From assembly GCA_947488345.1 (NCBI GenBank), contig CANKZQ010000004.1:186001-250000 (forward strand): a DNA stretch of 64,000 nt. The letters run 5' to 3'. A model generated the notes under the pieces. That model worked only from the letters and a program-made list of their open reading frames with translations, was not told where the DNA came from and did not search any database. Shown in pieces: positions 1-8,633 of this stretch (the first letter of the stretch is position 1; every line of letters begins with the position of its first letter). This DNA comes from an uncultured Flavobacteriaceae bacterium (GTDB lineage: Bacteria; Bacteroidota; Bacteroidia; Flavobacteriales; Flavobacteriaceae). Both the position numbers and the translations under genes were made by a program.

Positions 1-450
1 CCAGATATGGCTTTGCATATTTTTACAAAGGCGATTGTTGAAGATAAAGAATTTGAAGTCTTTAATCATGGTAATATGAGTAGAGATTTTACGTATGTCG
101 ATGATATCGTCGAAAGCATAAAACGTTTAATACCTCTTGCCCCGAAGAAGAATAATCCAAATTTCAATCCGGAAAAACCAAATCCTTCGATGAGTTCAGC
201 TCCTTATCAACTATTTAACATTGGAAATAATAGTCCAGTGGCTTTGATGGATTATGTAAATGCGGTAGAAAAGGCATTGGGAAAAAAAGGAAAAATTATC
301 TACAAACCACTGCAACCTGGAGATGTGACCCGAACATATGCTGATGTAAAGAGTTTATTTGATTATATTGATTTTAAACCAGCGACAAAAGTTGAAGATG
401 GGATAAGAATATTTGTAGAAAAATATTTAGAACTTAATAAAATAAAATAA
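1..450 (+). CDS. UDP-glucuronate 4-epimerase-like NAD-dependent epimerase, C-terminal part
   Basis: This is the 3' end of a gene whose start lies before the window; the reading frame is open from base 1. The visible 149 residues match the C-terminal half of extended short-chain dehydrogenases of the CapI/WbtF type, which convert UDP-glucuronate to UDP-galacturonate. The motif RDFTYVDDIVESI (substrate-domain start) and the tail motif PLQPGDVTRTYADV are typical of that subfamily. The Rossmann glycine motif and the YxxxK catalytic pair are upstream and cannot be checked. It ends one base before the cysQ start, so it is probably co-transcribed with the polysaccharide locus. Substrate assignment is by family and is moderately sure. 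Confidence 0.8.
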   Translation, partial: PDMALHIFTKAIVEDKEFEVFNHGNMSRDFTYVDDIVESIKRLIPLAPKKNNPNFNPEKPNPSMSSAPYQLFNIGNNSPVALMDYVNAVEKALGKKGKIIYKPLQPGDVTRTYADVKSLFDYIDFKPATKVEDGIRIFVEKYLELNKIK

Positions 451-451
451 T

Positions 452-1240
452 TTGGATAGTAATTTAAGAATAGCAATACAGGCTTCCATTGAAGCAGGTA
501 AGGAGATTATGAAGATTTATGAAAGTGAATTTGATTTTGACCTAAAAGAAGATAATTCGCCATTAACGATTGCTGATAAAAATGCAAATGACGTTATTAA
601 TAGTTATTTATTAAAAACAGATATCCCGATCATAAGTGAAGAAAATGAGCAAATTGACTATGAGATTAGAAAAGAATGGAAAAAATGCTGGATTGTTGAT
701 CCACTTGATGGAACAAAAGAATTTATAAAACGCAATGGAGAATTCACAGTTAATATTGCACTTGTCGAAAATGGCATTCCTCTATTTGGAGTGGTATACG
801 TGCCTGTAGAGAAAAAGCTATATTTTGCAGATGTTGCATCACAAGGTGCGTTTTCAGTAGTTATTATAGATGAAATTGACTTTGATGAACAAATCCTTAA
901 GGCCATAGAAATTGTTCCAGGAAAACAGAATGACCTAATCAGACTGGTTGGAAGTCGCTCTCATATGAATATAGAAACAACAAATTTTGTAAATGAGCTA
1001 AGAAAAGGAAAGGACGAAGTTCAAGTTGTTTCAAAAGGCAGTTCATTAAAGTTTTGTCTTGTAGCCGAAGGAAATGCTGATATTTATCCTAGATTTGCTC
1101 CTACGATGGAGTGGGATACAGCCGCTGCCCATGCAATTTGTGCTGCTGCGGGAGTGCAAGTTATATCTGAAGAAACAAAAAAGGAATTGACATATAATAA
1201 GAAAAATCTATTAAACCCATGGTTTATTTGTAAAAATTAG
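452..1240 (+). CDS. cysQ: 3'(2'),5'-bisphosphate nucleotidase CysQ
   Basis: The 262-residue protein belongs to the inositol-monophosphatase-like family and should hydrolyse PAP (3'-phosphoadenosine 5'-phosphate) to AMP, removing the product that inhibits sulfotransferases. Visible metal-binding motifs are SEENE near residue 64, DPLDGTKEF near residue 86, and the late EWDTAAAHAI motif near residue 223. These are the hallmarks of the family, and the length is usual. The start is TTG, one base after the stop of the preceding epimerase; no ATG exists nearby that would keep the conserved N-terminus. Its position just ahead of cysC, cysD and cysN ties it to PAPS use in the same locus. Confidence 0.93.
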   Translation: MDSNLRIAIQASIEAGKEIMKIYESEFDFDLKEDNSPLTIADKNANDVINSYLLKTDIPIISEENEQIDYEIRKEWKKCWIVDPLDGTKEFIKRNGEFTVNIALVENGIPLFGVVYVPVEKKLYFADVASQGAFSVVIIDEIDFDEQILKAIEIVPGKQNDLIRLVGSRSHMNIETTNFVNELRKGKDEVQVVSKGSSLKFCLVAEGNADIYPRFAPTMEWDTAAAHAICAAAGVQVISEETKKELTYNKKNLLNPWFICKN

Positions 1241-1247
1241 ATGCAGA

Positions 1248-1481
1248 ATGAAAGATTTATCAAGAAAAAGACATATTGCCAAAACAATTACTTGGAGACT
1301 TATCGCCACAGGAACAACTATTATATTGGCTTGGATAATATCAGGAGATCCTATGATCGGATTACAAGTGGGAGGATGGGAATTTTTTATCAAAATGTTC
1401 TTGTATTATGTACATGAACGGGCATGGTATAAAATAAATTTCGGGCTGTCGTCTCGAAGAAATGGAGAAAAAAATGAATAA
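1248..1481 (+). CDS. DUF2061 family small membrane protein
   Basis: This is a 77-residue protein with the DUF2061 pattern: a basic N-terminus with RHIAKTITWR, a hydrophobic segment TTIILAWIISG, a second hydrophobic stretch with FFIKMFLYYVHERAWYKI, and a basic end. It probably spans the inner membrane twice. The function of the family is not known, but its genes are often found beside cysC, cysD and cysN, as here. It starts seven bases after the cysQ stop and its last codons overlap the start of cysC, so the genes are translationally coupled. A role in sulfate handling is an inference from context only. Confidence 0.85.
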   Translation: MKDLSRKRHIAKTITWRLIATGTTIILAWIISGDPMIGLQVGGWEFFIKMFLYYVHERAWYKINFGLSSRRNGEKNE

Positions 1482-2067
1482 TATTGTCCCGCATACCTAT
1501 CAAGTAACAAAAAAAGATCGAAATGTAAAGAACGGGCACAGCTCTTTTTTACTATGGTTTACTGGTTTATCTGGTTCAGGTAAATCGACAATAGCCAATG
1601 CCGTTGAGAGTGAATTGTTAAAACGAAATATTTCAACATACACGCTTGATGGAGATAATATCCGTAAAGGAATCAATAAGGATTTATCATTTTCGCCAGA
1701 TGATAGAACGGAGAACATTCGACGAATAGCCGAAGTATCAAATCTTTTTATAGATGCTGGCATTGTTGTATTGGCTGCGTTTGTTTCTCCTTATACAAAA
1801 GATAGAGCTCGAATCAAAGAAATTGTAGGTCGGAACAACTTTATTGAAGTATATGTAAATACCTCGTTAGAGGAATGTGAACAACGTGATGTGAAGGGGC
1901 TGTATAAAAAAGCCAGGCAAGGTGAAATTAAGAATATGACAGGTATTGATGCACCCTATGAAGCACCAACGAACCCCGATATTGAGGTCAAAACTGAAGA
2001 ACTAGATGTTGATGCAGCAGTAAAGAAAATAATGAATTTGATAGAAAAAATAATAAAGAATGAGTAA
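1474..2067 (+). CDS. cysC: Adenylylsulfate (APS) kinase CysC
   Basis: The enzyme phosphorylates APS with ATP to give PAPS, the donor for sulfotransferases. The P-loop GLSGSGKS lies at about residues 31-38, followed by DGDNIRKGI, RTENIRRI, the SPY motif, RDVKGLYKKARQG and the closing GIDAPYEAP motif, all standard for APS kinases. The length (197 residues) is usual. An in-frame ATG at 1462 gives four more residues; 1474 is preferred because GGAG lies about six bases upstream and homologues begin close to it. The gene overlaps the DUF2061 gene by eight bases and cysD by eight. It is a separate gene here and is not fused to cysN. Confidence 0.93.
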   Translation: MNNIVPHTYQVTKKDRNVKNGHSSFLLWFTGLSGSGKSTIANAVESELLKRNISTYTLDGDNIRKGINKDLSFSPDDRTENIRRIAEVSNLFIDAGIVVLAAFVSPYTKDRARIKEIVGRNNFIEVYVNTSLEECEQRDVKGLYKKARQGEIKNMTGIDAPYEAPTNPDIEVKTEELDVDAAVKKIMNLIEKIIKNE

Positions 2068-2965
2068 GTATTTTTTAAATTATTTAGATGAGTTAGAATC
2101 TGAGGCAATTTTTGTCTTGAGAGAGGTATATGCACAGTTTAGGAATCCAGTAATACTATTTTCTGGAGGAAAGGATTCTATTCTATTGACACACTTGGCA
2201 AAAAAGGCTTTCTACCCGAGTAAAATTCCGTTTGCTTTAATGCATATTGATACCGGGCATAACTTCCCTGAAACAATTCAATTTAGAGATGATTTAGTAG
2301 ATAAATTGGGCGTAGAATTATTGGTAGGATCTGTGCAGGAAGCGATTGAAGATGGTAGAGTTTTAGAAGAGAAGGGAAAGAATGCCACTAGAAATAGTCT
2401 CCAAATAACAACATTGTTAGATGCCATTGAAGACAATCAAATAGATTGTGCAATAGGTGGAGGAAGACGAGATGAGGAAAAAGCGAGAGCGAAAGAACGA
2501 TTCTTTTCGCATAGAGATGATTTCGGTCAATGGACACCCAAAAATCAACGCCCTGAATTGTGGAATCTTTTCAATGGAAAAATGCATCAAGGAGAACATT
2601 TTAGAGTTTTTCCGATAAGTAATTGGACAGAAATGGATGTTTGGAATTATATAAAGAGAGAACAAATAGCAATTCCTTCATTGTATTACGCTCATGAACG
2701 TGAAGTTGTTTGGAGAAGTGATAGTTGGATACCCGTTTCGGAATATCTTCCTAAAATAGAAAATGAAGAAATTTTCACAAAAAAAATTAGATTCAGAACT
2801 TTAGGAGATATTACCATTACAGGGGGTATTGAAAGCGATGCCGATACATTGGAAAAAATAGTGAATGAAGTTTCTTCGATGCGCGAAACAGAACGTGGTA
2901 ATAGATCGGATGATAAACGTTCAGAAACAGCAATGGAAGACAGAAAAAAACAAGGATATTTTTAG
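2060..2965 (+). CDS. cysD: Sulfate adenylyltransferase subunit 2 CysD
   Basis: This is the 301-residue ATP pyrophosphatase subunit of ATP sulfurylase, which makes APS from sulfate and ATP together with CysN. The PP-loop motif SGGKDS lies near residue 35 and is followed by HIDTGHNFPET and by GGGRRDEEKARAKER near residue 133, which are diagnostic for CysD. The C-terminus with RTLGDITITGGIES also fits. It overlaps cysC by eight bases and ends three bases before cysN, giving a tight cysC-cysD-cysN order. No reductase genes for assimilation (cysH, cysI, cysJ) are present in the window, so the APS probably feeds PAPS synthesis. Confidence 0.95.
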   Translation: MSKYFLNYLDELESEAIFVLREVYAQFRNPVILFSGGKDSILLTHLAKKAFYPSKIPFALMHIDTGHNFPETIQFRDDLVDKLGVELLVGSVQEAIEDGRVLEEKGKNATRNSLQITTLLDAIEDNQIDCAIGGGRRDEEKARAKERFFSHRDDFGQWTPKNQRPELWNLFNGKMHQGEHFRVFPISNWTEMDVWNYIKREQIAIPSLYYAHEREVVWRSDSWIPVSEYLPKIENEEIFTKKIRFRTLGDITITGGIESDADTLEKIVNEVSSMRETERGNRSDDKRSETAMEDRKKQGYF

Positions 2966-2968
2966 GAT

Positions 2969-4225
2969 ATGAAAATAGATAAAAATCAATTATTGCGCTT
3001 TACAACAGCGGGCAGTGTAGATGATGGAAAAAGTACGTTGATTGGCAGATTGCTGTACGACTCTAAATCCATTTTTGAAGATCAATTGGATGCCGTAGAA
3101 AAAACAAGTAAGCGTAAGGGACATGAAAAGGTCGACTTAGCTTTATTTACAGATGGTTTAAAAGATGAACGTGAGCAAGGTATTACAATCGATGTAGCTT
3201 ACAGATATTTTACCACTCCGAAACGTAAATTCATAATTGCCGATACCCCTGGTCATATTCAATATACTAGAAATATGGTTACAGGTGCTTCGACGGCGAA
3301 TGTGGCATTGATTTTAATTGATGCACGTAAAGGGGTGATAGAGCAAACGAAACGTCATTCTTATATTGCTTCGTTATTACAAATATCTCACGTGATCGTT
3401 TGTATAAATAAAATGGATTTGGTCGATTATAAAGAAGAGGTATTTGATGATATTGTTCATCAGTATGAAGATTTATCATCAAAAATGATGATAAAGGATG
3501 TGAGATATATACCCATTAGTGCTCTAGAAGGAGATAACGTAGTTCATAGATCAGAGAATATGAAATGGTATCAAAATGCGCCGTTATTGCACACTTTAGA
3601 GACCTTACATATTAGTAGTGATAACAATATGATAGATGCTCGTTTTCCGGTTCAAACCGTTTTAAGACCTCAAAGTGAAGAGCACAGAGATTATCGTGGA
3701 TATGCTGGCCGAATAGCCAGTGGTATTTTTAGAATAGGGGATGCCGTAAAAGTATTGCCATCGGGTTTTACTTCGACAATTAAATCTATGAATATTCAAG
3801 ATACGCAACTCAAAGAAGCGTTTTCTGAAATGTCTGTTGCCATTACCTTAGAGGATGATATTGATATTAGCAGAGGTGATATGCTTGTTAAGATTAACAA
3901 CTCTCCACAAGTGACTCAAGATATTACAGCAATGTTATGTTGGTTTAATGAAGAAAGCGCTCGTCCAAGAGCTAAATATGTTTTAAGACATACAACCAAT
4001 AGCCAAAAAGCAATTATCAAGGAAATATTGTATAAAGTAGATGTGAACGCCATAAAGCGAGTTGAAAATGATAAGGAGCTAAAAATGAATGATATATCTA
4101 AGGTAAAAATAAGAACAACTGCGCCTTTAATGGTAGACGAATATATGCAAAATAGAAACACAGGAAGCTTTATTTTGGTGGATGAAGCAACAAATGAAAC
4201 TGTTGCTGCAGGAATGATTATGTAA
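2969..4225 (+). CDS. cysN: Sulfate adenylyltransferase subunit 1 CysN (GTPase)
   Basis: The 418-residue protein is the EF-Tu-like GTPase subunit that drives APS formation by CysD. The G1 loop GSVDDGKS lies near residues 15-22, the switch motif DTPGHIQYTRNM near residue 93, and the base-recognition motif NKMDLVDY near residue 147. Beta-barrel domains 2 and 3 follow. The length corresponds to a CysN without the APS-kinase fusion seen in some bacteria, consistent with the separate cysC upstream. It lies three bases after cysD; the next gene, gmd, starts 18 bases later on the same strand. Confidence 0.95.
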   Translation: MKIDKNQLLRFTTAGSVDDGKSTLIGRLLYDSKSIFEDQLDAVEKTSKRKGHEKVDLALFTDGLKDEREQGITIDVAYRYFTTPKRKFIIADTPGHIQYTRNMVTGASTANVALILIDARKGVIEQTKRHSYIASLLQISHVIVCINKMDLVDYKEEVFDDIVHQYEDLSSKMMIKDVRYIPISALEGDNVVHRSENMKWYQNAPLLHTLETLHISSDNNMIDARFPVQTVLRPQSEEHRDYRGYAGRIASGIFRIGDAVKVLPSGFTSTIKSMNIQDTQLKEAFSEMSVAITLEDDIDISRGDMLVKINNSPQVTQDITAMLCWFNEESARPRAKYVLRHTTNSQKAIIKEILYKVDVNAIKRVENDKELKMNDISKVKIRTTAPLMVDEYMQNRNTGSFILVDEATNETVAAGMIM

Positions 4226-4243
4226 TAAATTTATAAATCTTTG

Positions 4244-5347
4244 ATGCCTAAAGTAGCCTTAATAACAGGAGTAACGGGACAAGATGGAGCATATTTGAGC
4301 GAATTCTTGTTAAAAAAGGGATATCTTGTTCACGGCCTTAAACGACAATCTTCTTTATTTAATACAGCTAGAATTGATCATCTGTATCAAGATCCGCATA
4401 TAGAAAACAAGAATTTTATCTTGCACTATGGGGACATGACGGATAGCACTAATTTAATTAGAATTCTTCAGGAAGTACAGCCAGATGAGATCTATAATTT
4501 GGCGGCAATGAGTCATGTGCATGTTTCATTTAAAATGCCAGAGTATACGGCAAATGCTGATGGTATTGGTACCTTGAGATTGCTAGAAGCTATTCGAATT
4601 TTAAACATGGAGCATAAAGTGCGCTTCTATCAAGCTTCTACTTCTGAATTATATGGAAAGGCACGGGAAGTTCCTCAATCAGAAACAACACCTTTTTACC
4701 CAAGAAGTCCTTATGCAGTAGCCAAATTATATGCATACTGGATTACTGTAAATTACAGGGAAGCCTATGGTATGTTTGCCTGCAATGGTATTTTGTTTAA
4801 TCATGAATCACCAATTAGAGGAGAAACTTTTGTCACTAGAAAAATAACAAGAGCTGTTGCCAAAATAGCCCTTGGTGTTCAGGAAAAAATATACCTTGGT
4901 AATTTAGATGCGGAAAGAGATTGGGGCCATGCCAAGGATCATGTTAGAATGATGTGGATGCTGTTACAATATGAAACAGCCGAGGACTGGGTAATTGCAA
5001 CAGGTAAAACTTGTTCAGTAAGAGATTTTGTGACTATGGCGTTTAATGAGATTGGCGTTGAAATAGAATTTAAGGGTAGTGGAGTTGAAGAAAAAGGATA
5101 TATTAAGTCTTCTTCAAACACTAAATATCAACTAGAAATTGGTAGGGAAGTAGTTGCTGTTGATGCGCGATATTTTAGACCTACAGAAGTGGAATTGTTG
5201 GTGGGCGATGCAACCAAGGCAAAAGAGAAATTAGGTTGGGTACCAGAATATGATGTAGAAGGTTTGGTGAAAGAAATGATGGATAGTGATTTAGAATTGA
5301 TACAGAAAGATCAAGACGTACGTAATAGTGATCCATCTCTTAGTTAG
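4244..5347 (+). CDS. gmd: GDP-mannose 4,6-dehydratase
   Basis: This enzyme converts GDP-D-mannose to GDP-4-dehydro-6-deoxy-mannose, the first step to GDP-L-fucose. The NAD(P)-binding motif [15 protein letters not shown] is at the N-terminus, STSELYG near residue 132, and the catalytic YxxxK as [12 protein letters not shown] near residue 157. The motif [20 protein letters not shown] is specific to this enzyme. The length of 367 residues is normal. The ATG at 4244 was chosen over the TTG directly before it. The partner gene fcl follows after three bases, so the pair forms the fucose module of the locus. Confidence 0.95.
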   Translation: MPKVALITGVTGQDGAYLSEFLLKKGYLVHGLKRQSSLFNTARIDHLYQDPHIENKNFILHYGDMTDSTNLIRILQEVQPDEIYNLAAMSHVHVSFKMPEYTANADGIGTLRLLEAIRILNMEHKVRFYQASTSELYGKAREVPQSETTPFYPRSPYAVAKLYAYWITVNYREAYGMFACNGILFNHESPIRGETFVTRKITRAVAKIALGVQEKIYLGNLDAERDWGHAKDHVRMMWMLLQYETAEDWVIATGKTCSVRDFVTMAFNEIGVEIEFKGSGVEEKGYIKSSSNTKYQLEIGREVVAVDARYFRPTEVELLVGDATKAKEKLGWVPEYDVEGLVKEMMDSDLELIQKDQDVRNSDPSLS

Positions 5348-5350
5348 CCT

Positions 5351-6469
5351 ATGGATAAGAACTCAAAAATATATATTGCTGGGCACAAAGGATTGGTTGG
5401 AAGTGCTATTTTGAATACCCTTAGATTAAAAGGATATACAAATTTTGTAGTTAGATCGCATGTAGAACTTGATCTAACTGATCAAAAGGCTGTAGCTGAT
5501 TTTTTTGAAGCAGAAAAACCTGACTATGTTTTTTTGGCCGCAGCGAAAGTCGGAGGAATTGCAGCCAATAATAAACTAAGAGGAGCGTTTATTTATGAAA
5601 ATTTGATGATTCAGAATAATGTAATTCATCAATCATATCTTAACGGAGTTAAAAAATTGTTGTTTTTAGGTAGTAGCTGTATATATCCAAAAAATTGTAC
5701 ACAACCCATGAAAGAAACGTATTTATTAAAAGGTCCTCTTGAATATACGAACGAACCTTATGCCATTGCAAAAATTGCAGGTGTTAAGATGTGCGAGAGT
5801 TATAACTTACAGTATGGAACGAATTTTATTGCCGTACAACCGACGAATTTGTATGGCCCAAATGATAATTTTGATTTAGAAAAATCACATGTGATTCCGG
5901 CTTTGATCCGAAAAATGCATTTAGCAAAGGCCCTTGAACAAAACGATTGGAAAACTATAAAAAAAGATTTAAATAAACTAACGATTGAAAATGTTTCTGA
6001 TAAGAACTCAACAAATGAAATATTAAAAATTTTAAAAAAGTTTGGTATTCAAATTGAGAATGACAAGGTAGCGGTTGAAATATGGGGTTCTGGTAAAGCG
6101 ATTCGTGATTTTCTTTGGAGTGAAGATATGGCTAAGGCCTGCGTTTTTTTGATGGAGACTGTCAATTTTAAAGACTTGATTTCGATGTCAGATGAAGTTG
6201 CTTCAAACGGTGTAAACGAGATTCGTAATACGCATGTTAATATCGGAACAGCCAAAGGGATATCAATAATGGAACTAACAAATCTCATAAAGCGAACCGT
6301 TAAATTTAATGGTAGTATATCTTTTAATGATGCTAAGCCTGATGGAACAATGAAAAAGGTTAGTGATTCATCAAAATTGCATAACTTGGGTTGGAAACAT
6401 GCGATTGAATTGGAAGAGGGAATTGAAAAAATGTATGATTGGTATACTAATAATTTAGATAGTCAATGA
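5351..6469 (+). CDS. fcl: GDP-L-fucose synthase (epimerase/reductase)
   Basis: The enzyme epimerises and reduces the gmd product to GDP-L-fucose. The motif GHKGLVGSAIL binds NADPH, and GSSCIYPK and YAIAKIAGVKMCE (catalytic YxxxK) are diagnostic. At 372 residues it is roughly 50 residues longer than the classical enzyme. The extra part is a Lys/Asn-rich helical insertion at about residues 195-240, just before the EIWGSGKAIRDFLW motif; longer forms of this kind are common in Bacteroidota. The stop overlaps the start of neuB by four bases (ATGA), so the fucose and nonulosonate modules are translationally linked. Confidence 0.94.
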   Translation: MDKNSKIYIAGHKGLVGSAILNTLRLKGYTNFVVRSHVELDLTDQKAVADFFEAEKPDYVFLAAAKVGGIAANNKLRGAFIYENLMIQNNVIHQSYLNGVKKLLFLGSSCIYPKNCTQPMKETYLLKGPLEYTNEPYAIAKIAGVKMCESYNLQYGTNFIAVQPTNLYGPNDNFDLEKSHVIPALIRKMHLAKALEQNDWKTIKKDLNKLTIENVSDKNSTNEILKILKKFGIQIENDKVAVEIWGSGKAIRDFLWSEDMAKACVFLMETVNFKDLISMSDEVASNGVNEIRNTHVNIGTAKGISIMELTNLIKRTVKFNGSISFNDAKPDGTMKKVSDSSKLHNLGWKHAIELEEGIEKMYDWYTNNLDSQ

Positions 6470-7482
6470 AAGAAAAAAATAAAGGCGTATTTATTATAGC
6501 AGAAATAGCACAAGCTCATGACGGGAGTTTAGGTTTGCTACATTCGTACATCGATGCTGTTGCAAGGGCGGGTGTTGACGCGATAAAGTTCCAAACGCAT
6601 ATAGCAGAAGCCGAGAGTAGTGAGCATGAACCTTTTCGAGTAAACTTTTCTTATGAAGATAAGACACGTTTTGATTACTGGAAACGTATGGAGTTTTCTT
6701 TAGATGAATGGAAAGGTATAAAAGCGCATTGCGATGAAGTTGGTCTCGAGTTTATGAGCTCTCCCTTTAGCAACACTGCCATTGATCTTTTGGAACAAGT
6801 AGATGTTAATAGATATAAGGTCGGATCAGGAGAAGTGAATAATTTTCTATTGCTAGAAAAAATAGCTAAAACCAAAAAACATGTGATAATTTCTTCTGGG
6901 ATGAGTTCGTATTCAGAACTTGACAACACAGTGGCATTTTTAAAAGAAAGACAGGTAGATTTTTCAATTTTGCAGTGTACAACTTCATACCCGACCAAAC
7001 CTGAGCAATATGGATTGAACGTGATCAATGAATTGAAGGATAGGTACAAAGTACCTGTGGGCTTTTCTGATCACTCTTCAAGTATAGAAACTTGTATTGC
7101 CGCCACGGTCTTGGGCGCTGAAATATTAGAATTTCATGTTGTATTTGATAAGACTATGTTCGGACCTGATGCTAAATCATCATTAACAATAGATGAAACG
7201 AGTGCCTTGGTAGATTCTATTAGAAATCTTGAGCGTGCTTTTGAAAATCCAATTGATAAAAATGATAATTCAAAGTTTCATGGATTAAAACAAATATTTG
7301 AAAAATCATTGGCCATAAATAAGGACTTAGAAAAAGGACATGAAATTACGTTTCTTGATTTAGAGGCAAAAAAGCCAAAAGGATACGGAATAAGTGCTGA
7401 TAATTATGTGCAAGTAATTGGAAGAAAGATAAATAAAAGAATGAAAAAGTGGGACTTTTTAAACGACGATGATTTAATATGA
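6466..7482 (+). CDS. neuB: Nonulosonic acid synthase (NeuB / legionaminate synthase family)
   Basis: The 338-residue protein condenses phosphoenolpyruvate with an N-acyl-mannosamine-type sugar to a nine-carbon acid (sialic acid or a relative). The TIM-barrel motifs IAEIAQAHDGSL, DAIKFQTHIAE, SSPFSNTAIDLLE, YKVGSGEVNN and GFSDHSS are visible, followed from about residue 280 by the C-terminal SAF (antifreeze-like) domain with LEAKKPKGYGI. It overlaps fcl and neuC by four bases each. Family membership is clear. Whether the substrate is ManNAc (sialic acid) or 2,4-diacetamido-trideoxymannose (legionaminic acid) cannot be read from these motifs; genes downstream make the second possible. Confidence 0.9.
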   Translation: MKEKNKGVFIIAEIAQAHDGSLGLLHSYIDAVARAGVDAIKFQTHIAEAESSEHEPFRVNFSYEDKTRFDYWKRMEFSLDEWKGIKAHCDEVGLEFMSSPFSNTAIDLLEQVDVNRYKVGSGEVNNFLLLEKIAKTKKHVIISSGMSSYSELDNTVAFLKERQVDFSILQCTTSYPTKPEQYGLNVINELKDRYKVPVGFSDHSSSIETCIAATVLGAEILEFHVVFDKTMFGPDAKSSLTIDETSALVDSIRNLERAFENPIDKNDNSKFHGLKQIFEKSLAINKDLEKGHEITFLDLEAKKPKGYGISADNYVQVIGRKINKRMKKWDFLNDDDLI

Positions 7483-8633
7483 ATAAAAGAAAAATATGCG
7501 TAGTAGTTACTGCCAGACCTTCGTATAGTAGAGTCAAAACGGCTCTCACGGCGATAAAAAATCACCCCAAATTAGAGCTACAGTTAGTAGTCGCTGGTTC
7601 GGCTTTATTAGGAAGATATGGAAATGCAGTAGATTTTATTGAGAAAGATTTCTCGATTGATGAAAAAGTTTTTATGGTTTTGGAAGGCGAGAATAAAACG
7701 GCCATGGCGAAGACCACAGGTTTAGGAGTAATGGAACTCGCGAATGTTTTTTATAATCTTAATCCTGATGCGGTCATTACAATTGCAGATCGCTTTGAAA
7801 CCATTGCGACCAGTATCGCCGCATCTTATCAAAATATACCCCTTATTCATATACAAGGGGGAGAGGTGACAGGTAACATAGATGAAAAAGTGCGTCATGC
7901 GAATACGAAGTTAGCTGATATTCATTTGGTGGCATCAGAAGATGCAAAACTAAGAGTACTAAAAATGGGAGAGTATCCTGAATTTGTAATCAATACTGGC
8001 TGTCCGTCTATCGATCTTGCAGACGAAGTGTTACGAAAACCAGAATTAGATTTTGATCCTATTCAAAAATATGGAGGTGTAGGTGCATCATTAAATTGGA
8101 AAGATGGATACATAGTTGTCATGCAACATCCTGTGACTACAGAATATGAAACGGCTAAAAAAGATGTGCTCAAGACTTTAGAAGCTGTGAAGGAGTTTAA
8201 TGTTCCCACCTTTTGGTTTTGGCCAAATGTAGATGCAGGAGCCGATGGAACCTCTAGCGGTATTCGTTCTTTTAGGGAAAAGCATGACCTCGATAATATT
8301 CATTTTTTTAAGAACATGGAATCCAAAGATTTTTTAAGGTTATTAATCAATAGTGGATGTTTGATAGGAAATTCGAGTGTGGGTATTCGTGAATGTTCCT
8401 ATTTAGGTATTCCTGTTGTTAATATTGGAACTAGACAGAATAGAAGACAGCGTGGTAAAAATGTAAAAGATGTAAGTTACGATACCGATGAAATAAGAGA
8501 AGCTATTCATGTGCAATTCAATAACAAAGAAAGAATTTCTGAAAACATCTACGGAGATGGGCAAGCTGGAAATAAAATTGCAGAAATACTAGCTACTATA
8601 GAGCTCAACTTTCATAAAACAATAACATATTAA
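7479..8633 (+). CDS. neuC: UDP-N-acetylglucosamine 2-epimerase, hydrolysing (NeuC / LegG family)
   Basis: This 384-residue enzyme of the hydrolysing 2-epimerase family releases UDP while inverting C2, giving ManNAc or, in LegG-type enzymes, the 2,4-diacetamido-6-deoxy analogue. Visible motifs are TARPSYSRVKTAL at the N-terminus, DRFETIATSIAA, HIQGGEVTGNIDEKVRHA and the C-terminal UDP-site motif GNSSVGIRECSYLGIPVVNI. It overlaps neuB by four bases and its stop shares a base with the neuA start (TAATG). It is distinct from the non-hydrolysing WecB-type gene at 28817, so the locus carries two different 2-epimerases. Confidence 0.91.
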   Translation: MNKRKICVVVTARPSYSRVKTALTAIKNHPKLELQLVVAGSALLGRYGNAVDFIEKDFSIDEKVFMVLEGENKTAMAKTTGLGVMELANVFYNLNPDAVITIADRFETIATSIAASYQNIPLIHIQGGEVTGNIDEKVRHANTKLADIHLVASEDAKLRVLKMGEYPEFVINTGCPSIDLADEVLRKPELDFDPIQKYGGVGASLNWKDGYIVVMQHPVTTEYETAKKDVLKTLEAVKEFNVPTFWFWPNVDAGADGTSSGIRSFREKHDLDNIHFFKNMESKDFLRLLINSGCLIGNSSVGIRECSYLGIPVVNIGTRQNRRQRGKNVKDVSYDTDEIREAIHVQFNNKERISENIYGDGQAGNKIAEILATIELNFHKTITY

